Source of the DNA: Kaiparowitsia implicata GSE-PSE-MK54-09C
GTDB lineage: Bacteria > Cyanobacteriota > Cyanobacteriia > Elainellales > Elainellaceae
Assembly (NCBI GenBank): GCA_019359435.1
Contig: JAHHHI010000077.1
Coordinates: 1-64,000, forward strand
DNA: 64,000 bases
Reading direction: 5' to 3'
In this document: piece after piece, positions 18,064-26,570 of the stretch
Layout of the letters: every line of letters begins with the position of its first letter
Position numbering within the stretch: position 1 is the first letter of the stretch
Translations under genes and position numbers: made by a program
The notes under the pieces: generated by a model
Told to the model about the DNA's origin: nothing
Seen by the model: the letters and a program-made list of their open reading frames with translations, nothing else
Databases searched by the model: none

Positions 18064-19050
18064 ATGCCAGAACCAGAGAAAAGCCCAGAGAAAAGCCCAG
18101 AGAAAAGCCCAGAGAACCAACCAGAGAATCAGCCAGGAATCCAACCAGAGAACCAACTAAACGACAGCCTAGACAAGACTGCAAAACCCGCCTCACCCCT
18201 CCCGCCTGACGCGCCGTCAGATCCCCAACCCGAACCGGCCCCTGAGGTTCAGCAGCTAGAAGACCCAGCAAACAAACCCGATGCTACCGCCGTCACCTAT
18301 GGGGATCTGGGACGGGCGATCGCCATTGTGCTGCTCGTAGGGGTCGCGCTAGCAGCCGTGATGGTGGAATCGGGACGCTTTGGCCCTGCTCCCGATATCA
18401 CAACTGACCCGGAGCCAGAGGGACCGCTGCCCACAGTGCCCCTGCCCCAACCGCCCAACGTGGTCACGCGGGGCAACGTCTTTGCCGCACCCGATAATTC
18501 TGCCGAGATTGAACGCGTTCCTGGTTGGCAGCCAGAGCCTGGGCTCAATCCCATCGCTCAGATTCAGGTCGCCAATCCCGAAGACGACATGTATATGATT
18601 GTGCTGTCGCAGTCAAAAGAAGAACTAGGCGGCATCACCATCGAAGAGCATTCCGAACTGGCACGCCAAGTGCTCACCAGCCGACTGTCCCAATCTGAAA
18701 CCTTGGGCCCCAGCGACGAGGTGACTCAGGTCGCAGGTTATCCAGCTATTCAGCACCAGATTTATGGCTCCCTTAACGACATCAATGTGGTTTATCTGCA
18801 CACCACCGTAGAGACACCGCAAAACTTCGTGCAGCTTCTCGCATGGACGGCGACAGCAGACTTTCAGCGACTAGAGCCAGAAATGCAGCAGCTCGTCCAG
18901 AGCTTCCGCGAGCCAGAAAATGGAGACGCACCACCTGCCGCATCTCCACCTGCCGCATCTCCATCCCCAGCATCCCCATCTCTAGAACCTCCCGCGTCCG
19001 AGGCTCCTGCTGCGCCCGATAGTTCCCCCGTGCCCAGTCCGGCTAATTAA
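18064..19050 (+). CDS. Hypothetical single-pass membrane protein with DcrB/PsbP-like domain
   Basis: The start is taken at ATG 18064 (MPEPEKSPEKSPEK) giving 328 residues. The N-terminus has a tandem repeat of EKSP encoded by a 12-base DNA repeat. A transmembrane helix (AIAIVLLVGVALAAVMV) lies near ~85-105. Residues ~145-290 look like a small alpha/beta domain (ERVPGWQPEPGLNPIAQIQV… AGYPAIQHQIYG… VQLLAWTA… LQQLVQSF-like end) of the DcrB/Mog1/PsbP-like kind, a weak structural guess. The C-terminus is Pro/Ala/Ser-rich. It probably sits in the same transcript as the DUF3685 gene. Function unknown. Confidence 0.6.
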   Translation: MPEPEKSPEKSPEKSPENQPENQPGIQPENQLNDSLDKTAKPASPLPPDAPSDPQPEPAPEVQQLEDPANKPDATAVTYGDLGRAIAIVLLVGVALAAVMVESGRFGPAPDITTDPEPEGPLPTVPLPQPPNVVTRGNVFAAPDNSAEIERVPGWQPEPGLNPIAQIQVANPEDDMYMIVLSQSKEELGGITIEEHSELARQVLTSRLSQSETLGPSDEVTQVAGYPAIQHQIYGSLNDINVVYLHTTVETPQNFVQLLAWTATADFQRLEPEMQQLVQSFREPENGDAPPAASPPAASPSPASPSLEPPASEAPAAPDSSPVPSPAN

Positions 19051-19063
19051 TGGCACCTGAGGA

Positions 19064-19194
19064 CTAGGGCGTGTCATCAATTCCAACCAAACGCCTGATG
19101 CTATGAGCGGTGCCACACCCGACTCAAAAATCAGGCTAGGGGCTGTGACTGTTGGTTTCTGGGATATCAGAGGCTAATTGATGACAGCCCCTAG
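19064..19194. repeat. MITE copy A (131 bases)
   Basis: The ends are CTAGGGCGTGTCATCAATT at 19064-19082 and the near-complement AATTGATGACAGCCCCTAG at 19176-19194. A second copy with the same ends and a related interior (GCCACACCCGAC…CAGGCT) is at 20489-20618 in the same orientation. The outer CTAG may be target duplication or part of the end. The last bases supply the stop codon of the AI-2E transporter gene. Confidence 0.75.
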
Positions 19195-20306
19195 TCTCGA
19201 GTGCCGACCTCCGATGGGGTATCAGCAGGCCGTTCGGCATCGCCTCCCTCACTTACCACTGCTAGCGTTAGGGTGGGTGAGTTGCGCACTGTATCGATGG
19301 TGGCTTTGGTAAAACTGGCCAGCGGCACTGCAATCAGTAGCCCTAAAAATCCACCCAGCTTCAGTCCAACATCCAGAGAAATCAACATCCATACTGGATT
19401 TAGCCCAATTAAGTCGCCCACAATGCGCGGCCCCAGCAAGTTTTCGCACACCTGGTTGATCACAATTGCAATCACCAAGACCTTGACCCCCAGCCAGAAA
19501 TTTTGCAGCGCCAGTAAAATGCAAACGATCACAATAGTGGTGGTGCCGCCAAAGGGGATCAGGCTAGCAAAGCCAATGCCAAAGCCAAAGAGCTGCGCCA
19601 GCGGAATTCGCAGAATCAGCATGGCGGTGGTTTGCACAATGCCGATGATGGTAGCTAGTGTCACCTGTCCCGCAATAAAGCGCTCAAAGTTTTGTGGCAG
19701 CGACTCGCGGATCAATACACTCCAGCGACCCGGAAGCCAGCTAAGCAGTCCGGTCCACAGTTTTTCGCCCCGCAGCACCAAAAAGATGGTGAACGCGGCG
19801 GTCAGAAAGATGTTGACGATGCTGCCGATCGCCCCAAAGATGAAGCTGATGGCCTGACTGGTGAGCGATCGCGTCACACTCGACAAGCGCTCAATAATCT
19901 GATTCAGGTTCGTGCTGAAATCGACTGGAATTTGCTGCTCCCGTGCCCACATCTCCAACGATTTAATTTGCTGCTGCCCTGATTTAATCCACTCTGGCAG
20001 GCGGTTAATCAGCTCATTGGCCTGGCGCAAGATGACAGGCCCCAAAAAGAACACCAGAACTCCCACAAGCACCGCAAACAGAAGCAGCACAATGCTCACC
20101 GACAGAATGCGCTTGACGCCCCGGTCTTGCAAGAAGCGAATGGGATAGTCCAACAAAAAGGCAATCAGCGTAGCTGTGATGAGCGAACTTACCATCGGCT
20201 GAAGGGAATTAGCCAGCAGTAGCAGCAGCCAGCCATTGAGAAAAATCAGCGGAAAGGCAAGACCAATGGTGTAAATGCGAGGCAGTTTTGAGAAAGAGTC
20301 CAGCAT
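19191..20306 (-). CDS. AI-2E family (PerM-type) transporter
   Basis: A 371-residue polytopic membrane protein. Hydrophobic segments cover much of the length (FPLIFLNGWLLLLLANSL, VSIVLLLFAVLVGVLVFFLG, then a long periplasmic helix region, and a C-terminal group including FGIGFASLIPFGGTTTIV). The IPFGGT-type word is typical of this family, which exports diverse small solutes and was named for TqsA/YdiK-type AI-2 exporters; the substrate here is unknown. The last ~30 residues are hydrophilic and the TAG stop lies inside the terminal repeat of MITE copy A, so the original C-terminus may have been altered. MITE copy B lies upstream. Confidence 0.85.
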   Translation of the reverse strand: MLDSFSKLPRIYTIGLAFPLIFLNGWLLLLLANSLQPMVSSLITATLIAFLLDYPIRFLQDRGVKRILSVSIVLLLFAVLVGVLVFFLGPVILRQANELINRLPEWIKSGQQQIKSLEMWAREQQIPVDFSTNLNQIIERLSSVTRSLTSQAISFIFGAIGSIVNIFLTAAFTIFLVLRGEKLWTGLLSWLPGRWSVLIRESLPQNFERFIAGQVTLATIIGIVQTTAMLILRIPLAQLFGFGIGFASLIPFGGTTTIVIVCILLALQNFWLGVKVLVIAIVINQVCENLLGPRIVGDLIGLNPVWMLISLDVGLKLGGFLGLLIAVPLASFTKATIDTVRNSPTLTLAVVSEGGDAERPADTPSEVGTRD

Positions 20307-20488
20307 AGTAATTTGCGATGGGCGGCAGGGGCGTAACGCGAGAGCAAGGGATTAAACCCCAAGGGAATCAGCCGTTTGGATGAACCGTCGAGCAGTCCCC
20401 AGAAACGGAAGCTTGAACCGTAGAATGGCGCACTTGCTTTCCAGTGTAAAGTTTCGATGTGTTATTATCCGCGATCTCTTCAGTCTCT

Positions 20489-20618
20489 CTAGGGCGTGTC
20501 ATCAATTCTGGCTAAAGTCCTTATTTTATAGGCGTTGCCACGCCCGACCCAAAAACAGGCTGGGGGCGGCAACCGTTGATTTTTGCGCCATCAGCAGTCA
20601 ATTGATGACAGCCCCTAG
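20489..20618. repeat. MITE copy B (130 bases)
   Basis: The ends CTAGGGCGTGTCATCAATT (20489-20507) and AATTGATGACAGCCCCTAG (20600-20618) are identical to those of copy A, while the interior is only partly alike (GCCACGCCCGACCCAAAAAC against GCCACACCCGACTCAAAAAT). This fits an older pair. A non-autonomous element of an IS5-like or similar transposase is likely; no matching transposase is in the window. Confidence 0.75.
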
Positions 20619-20900
20619 CATTGGGGCGACTACTGAGCAGGCATCTGCTCCTGCAACAGCCCACCTCAATAGTTGGATGAATTAGTTGGATGAATGGCTT
20701 ATCCCAGGCTCACCCTTTGAATGTTGGGATGCGATCGCCGGACTCTGAACTTGGGCGGCAACTCATCCTGCAAAGTTCTCAGGCTCCCCTTCTCAGAACA
20801 TCAGACCCGATAGCCTCTAGCGGATTCTGCAGCGTGGACGCGCTAGGCGCTGCTCTCACCTCTCGCGTTACCATGAAGCTTGCCAATCTTTTGCGTGCCC

Positions 20901-21692
20901 ATGAGCAGTAATCCACTAGATGACGATAAGCCCGACTCAACCGCCCCATCTGGCAATGGCACTGATGCTGATTGGGAGGATGAGTTTTTTTCGGCAGATG
21001 CGACGCCACCGATAGCAGAATTCTCAGCGCCAACAGCGATTCGTCAGCAGAGCACGCCGCCGCCCCTCAGCTTGGTAGAATCAGCGTTTTTGGCGAGCAC
21101 AGCCAGTCTGCTGTGGCTAGCCAGCTACTATCTCAGCCTAGTGCCTTGGATGCGAATTCTATTTCCTTTGCCTGCGGCGCTGGTATACCTGCGCTGGGGC
21201 GGGCGGGCCGCGGTGATGACCACGCTGGTAACGGGGTTGCTTCTGTCGATTCTGATGGGGCCGTATTTGAGTGTGCTGTTTATGCTGCCCTATGGCTTGC
21301 TAGGGTTGCAGTTGGGGGCAACCTGGGCGCGAGGTATGTCTTGGGGCGGCTCGATCGTGACGGGCACGCTGCTCTCAACGGTGTGCTTTTTTCTGCGCAT
21401 TGCGCTGGTGTCCCTCTTCCTCAGTGAAGATCTCTGGGTTTACCTCACGAATCGAATTGCGGACTTTGTACAGTGGCTGGTGCTGCGCCTGGTGGACTGG
21501 GGCATTTTGGGCGTGGGCGCACTGGGCGCGGTGGATGTGTCGGTTATTCAGCTTTTTGCCGTGGGCGCGTTGCTGTTAAGCGACTTAGTGTATGTGTTTA
21601 CTATTCATCTAGCCGGATGGACGCTCCTCGGTCGGCTGGGTAATCCCATCCCCGATCCTCCGCGCTGGGTGCAGGTTGTGTTTGAAGATTGA
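20901..21692 (+). CDS. DUF2232 membrane protein
   Basis: A 263-residue integral membrane protein from ATG 20901 (MSSNPLDDDKPD). Residues 1-55 are acidic and hydrophilic; about seven hydrophobic segments follow, including ASTASLLWLASYYLSLVPW, ALVYLRWGGRAAVMTTLVTG and VDVSVIQLFAVGALLLSDLV. The pattern matches DUF2232/YybS-like proteins, widespread in cyanobacteria and Firmicutes and of unclear function (some relatives resemble ECF-type S components). Its TGA stop overlaps the ATG of the cobT-like gene by one base (TGATG), so translational coupling with that gene is likely. That coupling hints at a link with cobamide metabolism or transport, which is inference. Confidence 0.75.
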   Translation: MSSNPLDDDKPDSTAPSGNGTDADWEDEFFSADATPPIAEFSAPTAIRQQSTPPPLSLVESAFLASTASLLWLASYYLSLVPWMRILFPLPAALVYLRWGGRAAVMTTLVTGLLLSILMGPYLSVLFMLPYGLLGLQLGATWARGMSWGGSIVTGTLLSTVCFFLRIALVSLFLSEDLWVYLTNRIADFVQWLVLRLVDWGILGVGALGAVDVSVIQLFAVGALLLSDLVYVFTIHLAGWTLLGRLGNPIPDPPRWVQVVFED

Positions 21693-22828
21693 TGAGACGT
21701 TCATTGCAGAGGGCTGAGGCCAGTCAAGCGATTCGCGCTTATACGCGACCTAGGGTGACGGCAGCATGGCTAGAGCGCTATGGCGATCGCCCGACTCAAT
21801 TTGCCTGTGTGCTGGGATTTACTGAGACAGGGCTGGTGCCTGGCATCTCAGCAGCGGGCGCAACGCCTGCCGATCGGGCCTATACGGCGATCGCCGATGC
21901 TGAGTTTTTGGTGCAGGGGCCTCAGTCGCAGCCGCGCTTTCCGCTGCCGCCGCTGTTGGCGGGGGCTTCTCCTGTGTTGATCACGCGGGCTGTATTGACC
22001 GGCCGCAGCATTCCGCTGCATGTGTTTGATGCGGGGTTGCGTCATGCGCCCACGGTGCCTTGCATTGACTTGGGTGGCACATCGGCCCGCTGCGTCAGCA
22101 CGGGAGCAGCGCTACCGCTATCCCAAGTGCAGCACCTGTTTCAGCAAGGCTTGCAGTGGGGATCGCGGCTGGCGCAGGCGCTGCCGACCGGCTACTTAAT
22201 TTTGGGGGAATGCGTGGTGGGCGGCACAACTACCGCGCTGGGGGTGTTGCTGGGGCTGGGCTTTTCTGCCAGTGGCATGGTCAATAGCAGTCACTCTACC
22301 TGCAATCACGGCCAAAAACTGGCGCTGGTACAGCAGGGGTTGGCGCAGATTCCCCTGGAGACGGCTACGCCGCTGCAGATTGTTGCAGCGGTGGGCGATC
22401 CCATGCAGGCGGTGGTGGCGGGGATGGCGATCGCCGCCGCTCAGCACAGTGGCGTACTGCTAGCAGGTGGCACGCAAATGCTGGCAGTGTATGCCCTCGC
22501 GCGGGCGATCGCCCATTCCCAGGCGCTGCCCTGGCCTGAGTCGCGCATTGTGGTGGGCACCACCCGGTGGGTCGCTGACGACCCGACAGGCGACACAGTG
22601 GGCCTAGCGACGCTGCTCCGGGCGCCGCTGCTGGCGACGCAGCTTACCTTTGCCCAGTCCTCCTTACCAGAACTGCGTGCCTATGAGCAGGGCTATGTCA
22701 AAGAAGGCGTGGGGGCAGGTGGGTGTGCGATCGCCGCCCATTTGCACGGTTGGGACATCCTGACGTTACGCCAGCAGGTGGAATTGCAGTTGATTGCGCG
22801 TCGTGCAGCCGAGACCCAAAATGCATGA
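21692..22828 (+). CDS. cobT: CobT-type nicotinate-nucleotide phosphoribosyltransferase
   Basis: A 378-residue protein of the cyanobacterial/archaeal CobT-like group, which transfers ribose phosphate from nicotinate mononucleotide to the lower-ligand base during cobamide assembly. Recognisable words are GISAAGATPADRAYTAIADAE, TCNHGQKL, DPMQAVVAGMA, and the Gly-rich KEGVGAGG near residue 335 containing the putative catalytic Glu. Cyanobacteria make pseudocobalamin with adenine as lower ligand, so the base may not be dimethylbenzimidazole. The start overlaps the stop of the DUF2232 gene. No riboswitch is seen upstream of the pair. The B12-binding radical SAM enzyme at 8275 is a possible consumer. 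Confidence 0.85.
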   Translation: MRRSLQRAEASQAIRAYTRPRVTAAWLERYGDRPTQFACVLGFTETGLVPGISAAGATPADRAYTAIADAEFLVQGPQSQPRFPLPPLLAGASPVLITRAVLTGRSIPLHVFDAGLRHAPTVPCIDLGGTSARCVSTGAALPLSQVQHLFQQGLQWGSRLAQALPTGYLILGECVVGGTTTALGVLLGLGFSASGMVNSSHSTCNHGQKLALVQQGLAQIPLETATPLQIVAAVGDPMQAVVAGMAIAAAQHSGVLLAGGTQMLAVYALARAIAHSQALPWPESRIVVGTTRWVADDPTGDTVGLATLLRAPLLATQLTFAQSSLPELRAYEQGYVKEGVGAGGCAIAAHLHGWDILTLRQQVELQLIARRAAETQNA

Positions 22829-22831
22829 CAC

Positions 22832-22894
22832 CCTTCCCGAGCTATCCCGAGCTATCCCGAGCTATTGCGTGAAATCTTGTGCGTGAAATCTTGG
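22832..22894. repeat. Short tandem repeats after cobT
   Basis: The word CCGAGCTATC occurs three times in a row just after the cobT stop, followed by two copies of GCGTGAAATCTTG. No hairpin with a T tract is formed. Confidence 0.6.
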
Positions 22895-23079
22895 CTGAAC
22901 CAAGCTCTCACGCAGCTATGATCTGATCTAACTCAGCTCCAACTCACCAGATGCATGATTGCAATCCACACCTGCAACCGCTACCGCAAGGCACGCGGCC
23001 CATAGCAGCTTGTAGAAAAGCTAAAAATCAGCCTAACCGCCGTTAGGCATCAGACCTTTGCAAGGTTTCTTTGCAAGGT

Positions 23080-23451
23080 TTAATGGTGAATGCGCTTGGA
23101 GAGCAGTTGCTCTTCTAGCGCAGCAATGCGGTTATACGCTGCCGTGAGCTGAGCGGTTAAACGCTGAACCTGCAACTCAGGAGAAAGACTGTGCTCTCCG
23201 CTCTGGCTATTGGAATCGACCAAGCCTGAATCTGCAATGATATCTTTATGCTCCATATCCGCATCCATCGCGCTCCGGTGAGCTGACCCATAGCGGATGC
23301 TAGAGGAATTGCCATAGCTACGATCATCCCGGATGCTGGCCGTTGAATTTAACGGTGAGCTCGTCATCTTTTCAGTTAATTGCTCAATCTGATTGCGCAC
23401 CGCGTCAATTTTGGCATTTAGGTTTTCAATTTGTCCTTGGAGAGAATCCAT
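23080..23451 (-). CDS. Hypothetical coiled-coil protein
   Basis: A 123-residue protein not assignable to a family. Residues ~1-30 (MDSLQGQIENLNAKIDAVRN) and ~95-118 (AQLTAAYNRIAALEEQLL) show heptad-like spacing of Leu/Ile and should form coiled coils; between them is a Ser/Asp/Asn-rich linker. There is no signal peptide or membrane helix. Such short two-helix proteins often act as oligomerisation partners, but nothing here fixes a role. It stands alone between cobT and a gap of more than 1 kb. Confidence 0.6.
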   Translation of the reverse strand: MDSLQGQIENLNAKIDAVRNQIEQLTEKMTSSPLNSTASIRDDRSYGNSSSIRYGSAHRSAMDADMEHKDIIADSGLVDSNSQSGEHSLSPELQVQRLTAQLTAAYNRIAALEEQLLSKRIHH

Positions 23452-24627
23452 TTGACGCCTTATCGCTTAAGTGTGACACCTCATCATAAATAGTCAAATT
23501 GGGTAGACCCCCGTTATTCCTGATTCATTTAACGTTTTACAGATTTGACGATTGACTGAGTTGGCCAGCCGTCAAAGCAGTGCCCAAAATACAATTCCCT
23601 AGAGTGTCTATATCAGAAGAAGCTCAGAGATGTAGGTCTAGATTTTGGGCGGGTCAGTGCACATTGGGTTAGGAGTCTCAATGCAGCTTCAGCAGCTTTG
23701 TCGGCGCGAATTATGAGGTGTATCAGGTGTATATCAGGAAACATCCTAAATGCACTGGAATTGTCGATTGAGGCGGTCAGACCTTATTTCTCATCCGCTT
23801 TTTATCAATTCGTGCGATCGCACAATCACCCAAAGGCCTACGCACCGAGAGCAACCATTGATCTTGGGGTATCGCAGTCAATCTATCAAGGGTCTGAACC
23901 TACGCTAGAGCGATCGCCCTAGCCATGTGTCAACCTCTGTATACCTTGATGTCAAATAAGTTCAGCTATTTATCTAGACTTGGGTTGCAAAACTCAGAAA
24001 TCCAATAGTTTCAGTAGCTTGTGGAAGCGTTGTAGCTGCACCGTCATCAGGAATGTTGCTAAAACTTTGAAATATTATCAAATTCTGGGGCTTTGTTCTA
24101 AACTTTGGCAAATCAGCGTGTGAGAGTCAATTCAAATCATGAGCCACGTTCGCTAAATTTTTCAATGAAACTGTTTACTGTGTACCCTCTTGAGGCTTCT
24201 TAGAGGGAATCTACAGACTGCGATTTTTTGAACGCTCAGCGCCTAAAGAACCGATCTAAGGCGTGGCTATCTTGCAAGGCAGAATAGGCTCCATGAATCT
24301 GATGGCGCATCGTTTTAACGGCTCTAAATCTCGCCGTTAGCCGAAAGATAACGATTTGCATTCAAGCCCACATCTCTGATGTTCTAACTCTCGGTGAAAG
24401 ATAAGAAGCCCTGCTGAGAAGTTCTAGTTTGATCATGATGTTGTGTGAGGTGGACGCAGCCTGCCTCACACAACATCATGATTTGCATTCCTCTACCCAG
24501 CGATTGAATGCTGATCTACCTAGGACAGTCTAGGCAAGTTGCTGAAATTGCCACTGCTGAGGCTTATGATCTGATGGTTTAATAAGAGCAGGCTCTTACA
24601 ATAAAAAAATGCTGTATAAAGTTTGGC
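23452..24627. other. Gene-poor stretch, about 1.2 kb
   Basis: No coding sequence could be supported. The region is AT-richer than its surroundings. It contains a perfect long hairpin (24432-24482) and an 11-base direct repeat GATTTGCATTC at 24353-24363 and 24480-24490 that brackets about 120 bases. A short frame at 23698-23922 has no ribosome-binding site or domain. Confidence 0.5.
24432..24482. repeat. Perfect 19-base-pair inverted repeat
   Basis: ATCATGATGTTGTGTGAGG at 24432-24450 is exactly complementary to 24464-24482, with a 13-base spacer. No T tract follows on either strand, so a terminator is not favoured; a MITE core or a small structured RNA is possible. Confidence 0.65.
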
Positions 24628-25299
24628 ATGCTGAGTTTTCACGATTTTTTTGCGTCCTGTAGCGGTTTGTGGATGACGGAGCGTACGTATCATTTCGTTG
24701 AACGAGATGAGATTGAGCGATCGCACACAGAGTTTCGCGTTTCGGTGCTAGATTCAGCAGCCAAACGGCAAATCTTAGGAGACTCAGCCTTTTCTGGGTC
24801 AAGCTTGGGGCCGCGCTCTGGGCCTCTGACGCTAGTGCAAGAGCCAGAAACCGCCACGCAGGAGTGCCCCGGCTTTGCCATTGCCTTTGATACTGTGTCA
24901 GAACGAGGGGAGCGGGTGTCGATGCAGCTCAACGCGCTGTTTGTGCCCGACGCCTGTGTCGCCAAGACCGATGATCCCGAAGAACTTTTGCAGGAAATGT
25001 TGACAGTCCCTGGTGCATCGGCGGTGTCTGCGACAGATGCCGAAGTGGTTCGTGGCTATTACTTGCGAGATGCGGGCTATTCAGAAGCAGGGGCGATCGC
25101 CGGACGATTTACCTATCAGCCCACCCGCCAAACTCTAGAAATGACGACGTTCTACAATCGATCTATAGCGGTGGATCAGATGCGGTTTGTCGCGCCGATG
25201 GTGCGGATGCGCACGATCGTGACCTATCGCCGCCCCGCCGCGGGCGACATTCCCACCCAAATTGATTTGATTGGCTTTGGAGTAGAACATAAGCAGTGA
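24628..25299 (+). CDS. Phycobiliprotein lyase, CpcS/CpeS family
   Basis: A 223-residue protein of the lipocalin-like CpcS/CpeS group, which attaches phycocyanobilin or a related bilin to cysteines of phycobiliproteins. The N-terminal word FFASCSGLWMTERTYHF and the following ERSHTEFRV match the family opening, and the C-terminal MVRMRTIVTYRRP and IDLIGFGVEHKQ match its end. The insert of about 25 residues after AAKRQILGDSAF may be lineage-specific. Its TGA overlaps the GTG of the next gene by four bases (GTGA), implying one transcript with a lipoprotein binding protein, an odd pairing. It is not beside phycobilisome structural genes. Bilin and target cysteine are unknown. Confidence 0.75.
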   Translation: MLSFHDFFASCSGLWMTERTYHFVERDEIERSHTEFRVSVLDSAAKRQILGDSAFSGSSLGPRSGPLTLVQEPETATQECPGFAIAFDTVSERGERVSMQLNALFVPDACVAKTDDPEELLQEMLTVPGASAVSATDAEVVRGYYLRDAGYSEAGAIAGRFTYQPTRQTLEMTTFYNRSIAVDQMRFVAPMVRMRTIVTYRRPAAGDIPTQIDLIGFGVEHKQ

Positions 25300-26564
25300 C
25301 CAAGCGGCAGAGCAATGGGCAGATCGGGCAGATCAGTCGGCGATCGCTCTTGATTGGCATGGGCAGTTTGGGGATCAGTGCACTTCTGGCGGGCTGCAAT
25401 CGCAGTGGACGAGGAGCCGCCTTGCATCTCGATCTATTAAGTGGCTCTGTGCCGCCCCAAGTACTGTCAGACTTTCAACGACAGATTCGGGGCGCCCGCG
25501 GACTTAGCGTGCGATCGGTCGAATCCTTGGATGGGCTCTATCGGTTGCTAGAGCAGCGGCAACCGATAAAGCCCTCGGAATCCTCGGAATCCCCAAATGC
25601 ATCAGAGTCGAGCGCAACGGCAGACGAGAGAACGCTGGATCAGCGAACCACGCCAACCCTGATGTCTCTGGGCGATTTTTGGCTCTCTGCGGCCATTCAG
25701 CAGGGGTGGATTGCACCCCTGCCCCTATCGACTGTGGCCGGTTGGGATCTGCTGCCACAGCCCTGGCAGCAAATGGTGACGCGCAATGCTGACGGTGAAC
25801 CCGACCCCAACGGGCAAATTTGGGCGGCACCCTATCGCTATGCTCCGTTGGCGATCGCCTACCGTGCCGATCGCCGAGACGAGTTGGGCCGTGCGCCAGC
25901 CGACTGGGACGATTTATGGAACCCTGCGATTCAGGGACGGTTGACGCTACCCGACAGCGCTCGCAGCGTCATTGGCCTAACGCTGAAAAAATTGGAGCGG
26001 TCGATCAACACCGACGATCTGAACGATGTGCCGCAGCTCAGGGCAGAGCTTGATGCTCTGCATGGCCAAGTTCGGCTCTACAGTTCTGATGCCTACCTGC
26101 AACCGCTGCTGCTGGCCGATACCTGGGTGGCGGTGGGCTGGCTCAGCGATTTGTTGCCTCTCGTGCGTCGAGATCCTCGCGTCGCGGTGGTGATTCCCCC
26201 AGCGGGGACGCTCCTCTCGGCAGATATGTGGGTGATGCCCACGGCGACCCCAGCCTCAACTCAAGCGGCAGAGCCCCTAGAAAACAGCGTCGATTTGGTG
26301 CAAGCCTGGATTGAGTATTGCTGGAATCTGGCGATCGCCACCCGATTTTCGCTCTTAGGTGATGCACCCTCCCCTGTGATTTTGGGTGCTGCCTCACAGG
26401 CTAATGGGCCAGCCAATGCGGCGCTACCCGACAGCGTTCGCAACAATCCGCTCCTCGTGCCGCCTGCTGATACCCTTGAGCGCAGCGAGTTCCTGTTGCC
26501 GCTGTCTGCACCGAGCACTGAGCAATATCAAGCGCACTGGCGGCAGATGCGGCTGCCCAGCTAA
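25296..26564 (+). CDS. Tat-type lipoprotein, extracellular solute-binding protein
   Basis: This 422-residue protein begins at a GTG that overlaps the previous stop. Its N-terminus carries a twin-arginine motif (SRRSLLIGMGSL) and a lipobox (ALLAGC), so it should be exported folded and lipid-anchored. The mature part resembles PotD/PotF-like or iron-type periplasmic binding proteins: LHLDLLSGSVPPQVLSDF, LGDFWLSAAIQQGWIAPL, IWAAPYRYAPLAIAYRAD, WDDLWNPAIQGRLTLPDS, and YCWNLAIATRF. Polyamine or similar substrates are typical of the group. No permease or ATPase gene is adjacent, so the transporter is elsewhere or the protein serves another role. The S/E-rich stretch near residue 95 is probably disordered. 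Confidence 0.78.
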   Translation: MTKRQSNGQIGQISRRSLLIGMGSLGISALLAGCNRSGRGAALHLDLLSGSVPPQVLSDFQRQIRGARGLSVRSVESLDGLYRLLEQRQPIKPSESSESPNASESSATADERTLDQRTTPTLMSLGDFWLSAAIQQGWIAPLPLSTVAGWDLLPQPWQQMVTRNADGEPDPNGQIWAAPYRYAPLAIAYRADRRDELGRAPADWDDLWNPAIQGRLTLPDSARSVIGLTLKKLERSINTDDLNDVPQLRAELDALHGQVRLYSSDAYLQPLLLADTWVAVGWLSDLLPLVRRDPRVAVVIPPAGTLLSADMWVMPTATPASTQAAEPLENSVDLVQAWIEYCWNLAIATRFSLLGDAPSPVILGAASQANGPANAALPDSVRNNPLLVPPADTLERSEFLLPLSAPSTEQYQAHWRQMRLPS

Positions 26565-26570
26565 CACGCG

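Noticed and set aside
22832-22894. Tandem repeat considered as a CRISPR-like array
   Set aside because: Units are 10 to 13 bases, directly abutting, without spacers.
23698-23922. 74-codon frame in the gap after the coiled-coil gene
   Set aside because: No ribosome-binding site or recognisable fold, and it crosses HIP1 sites.
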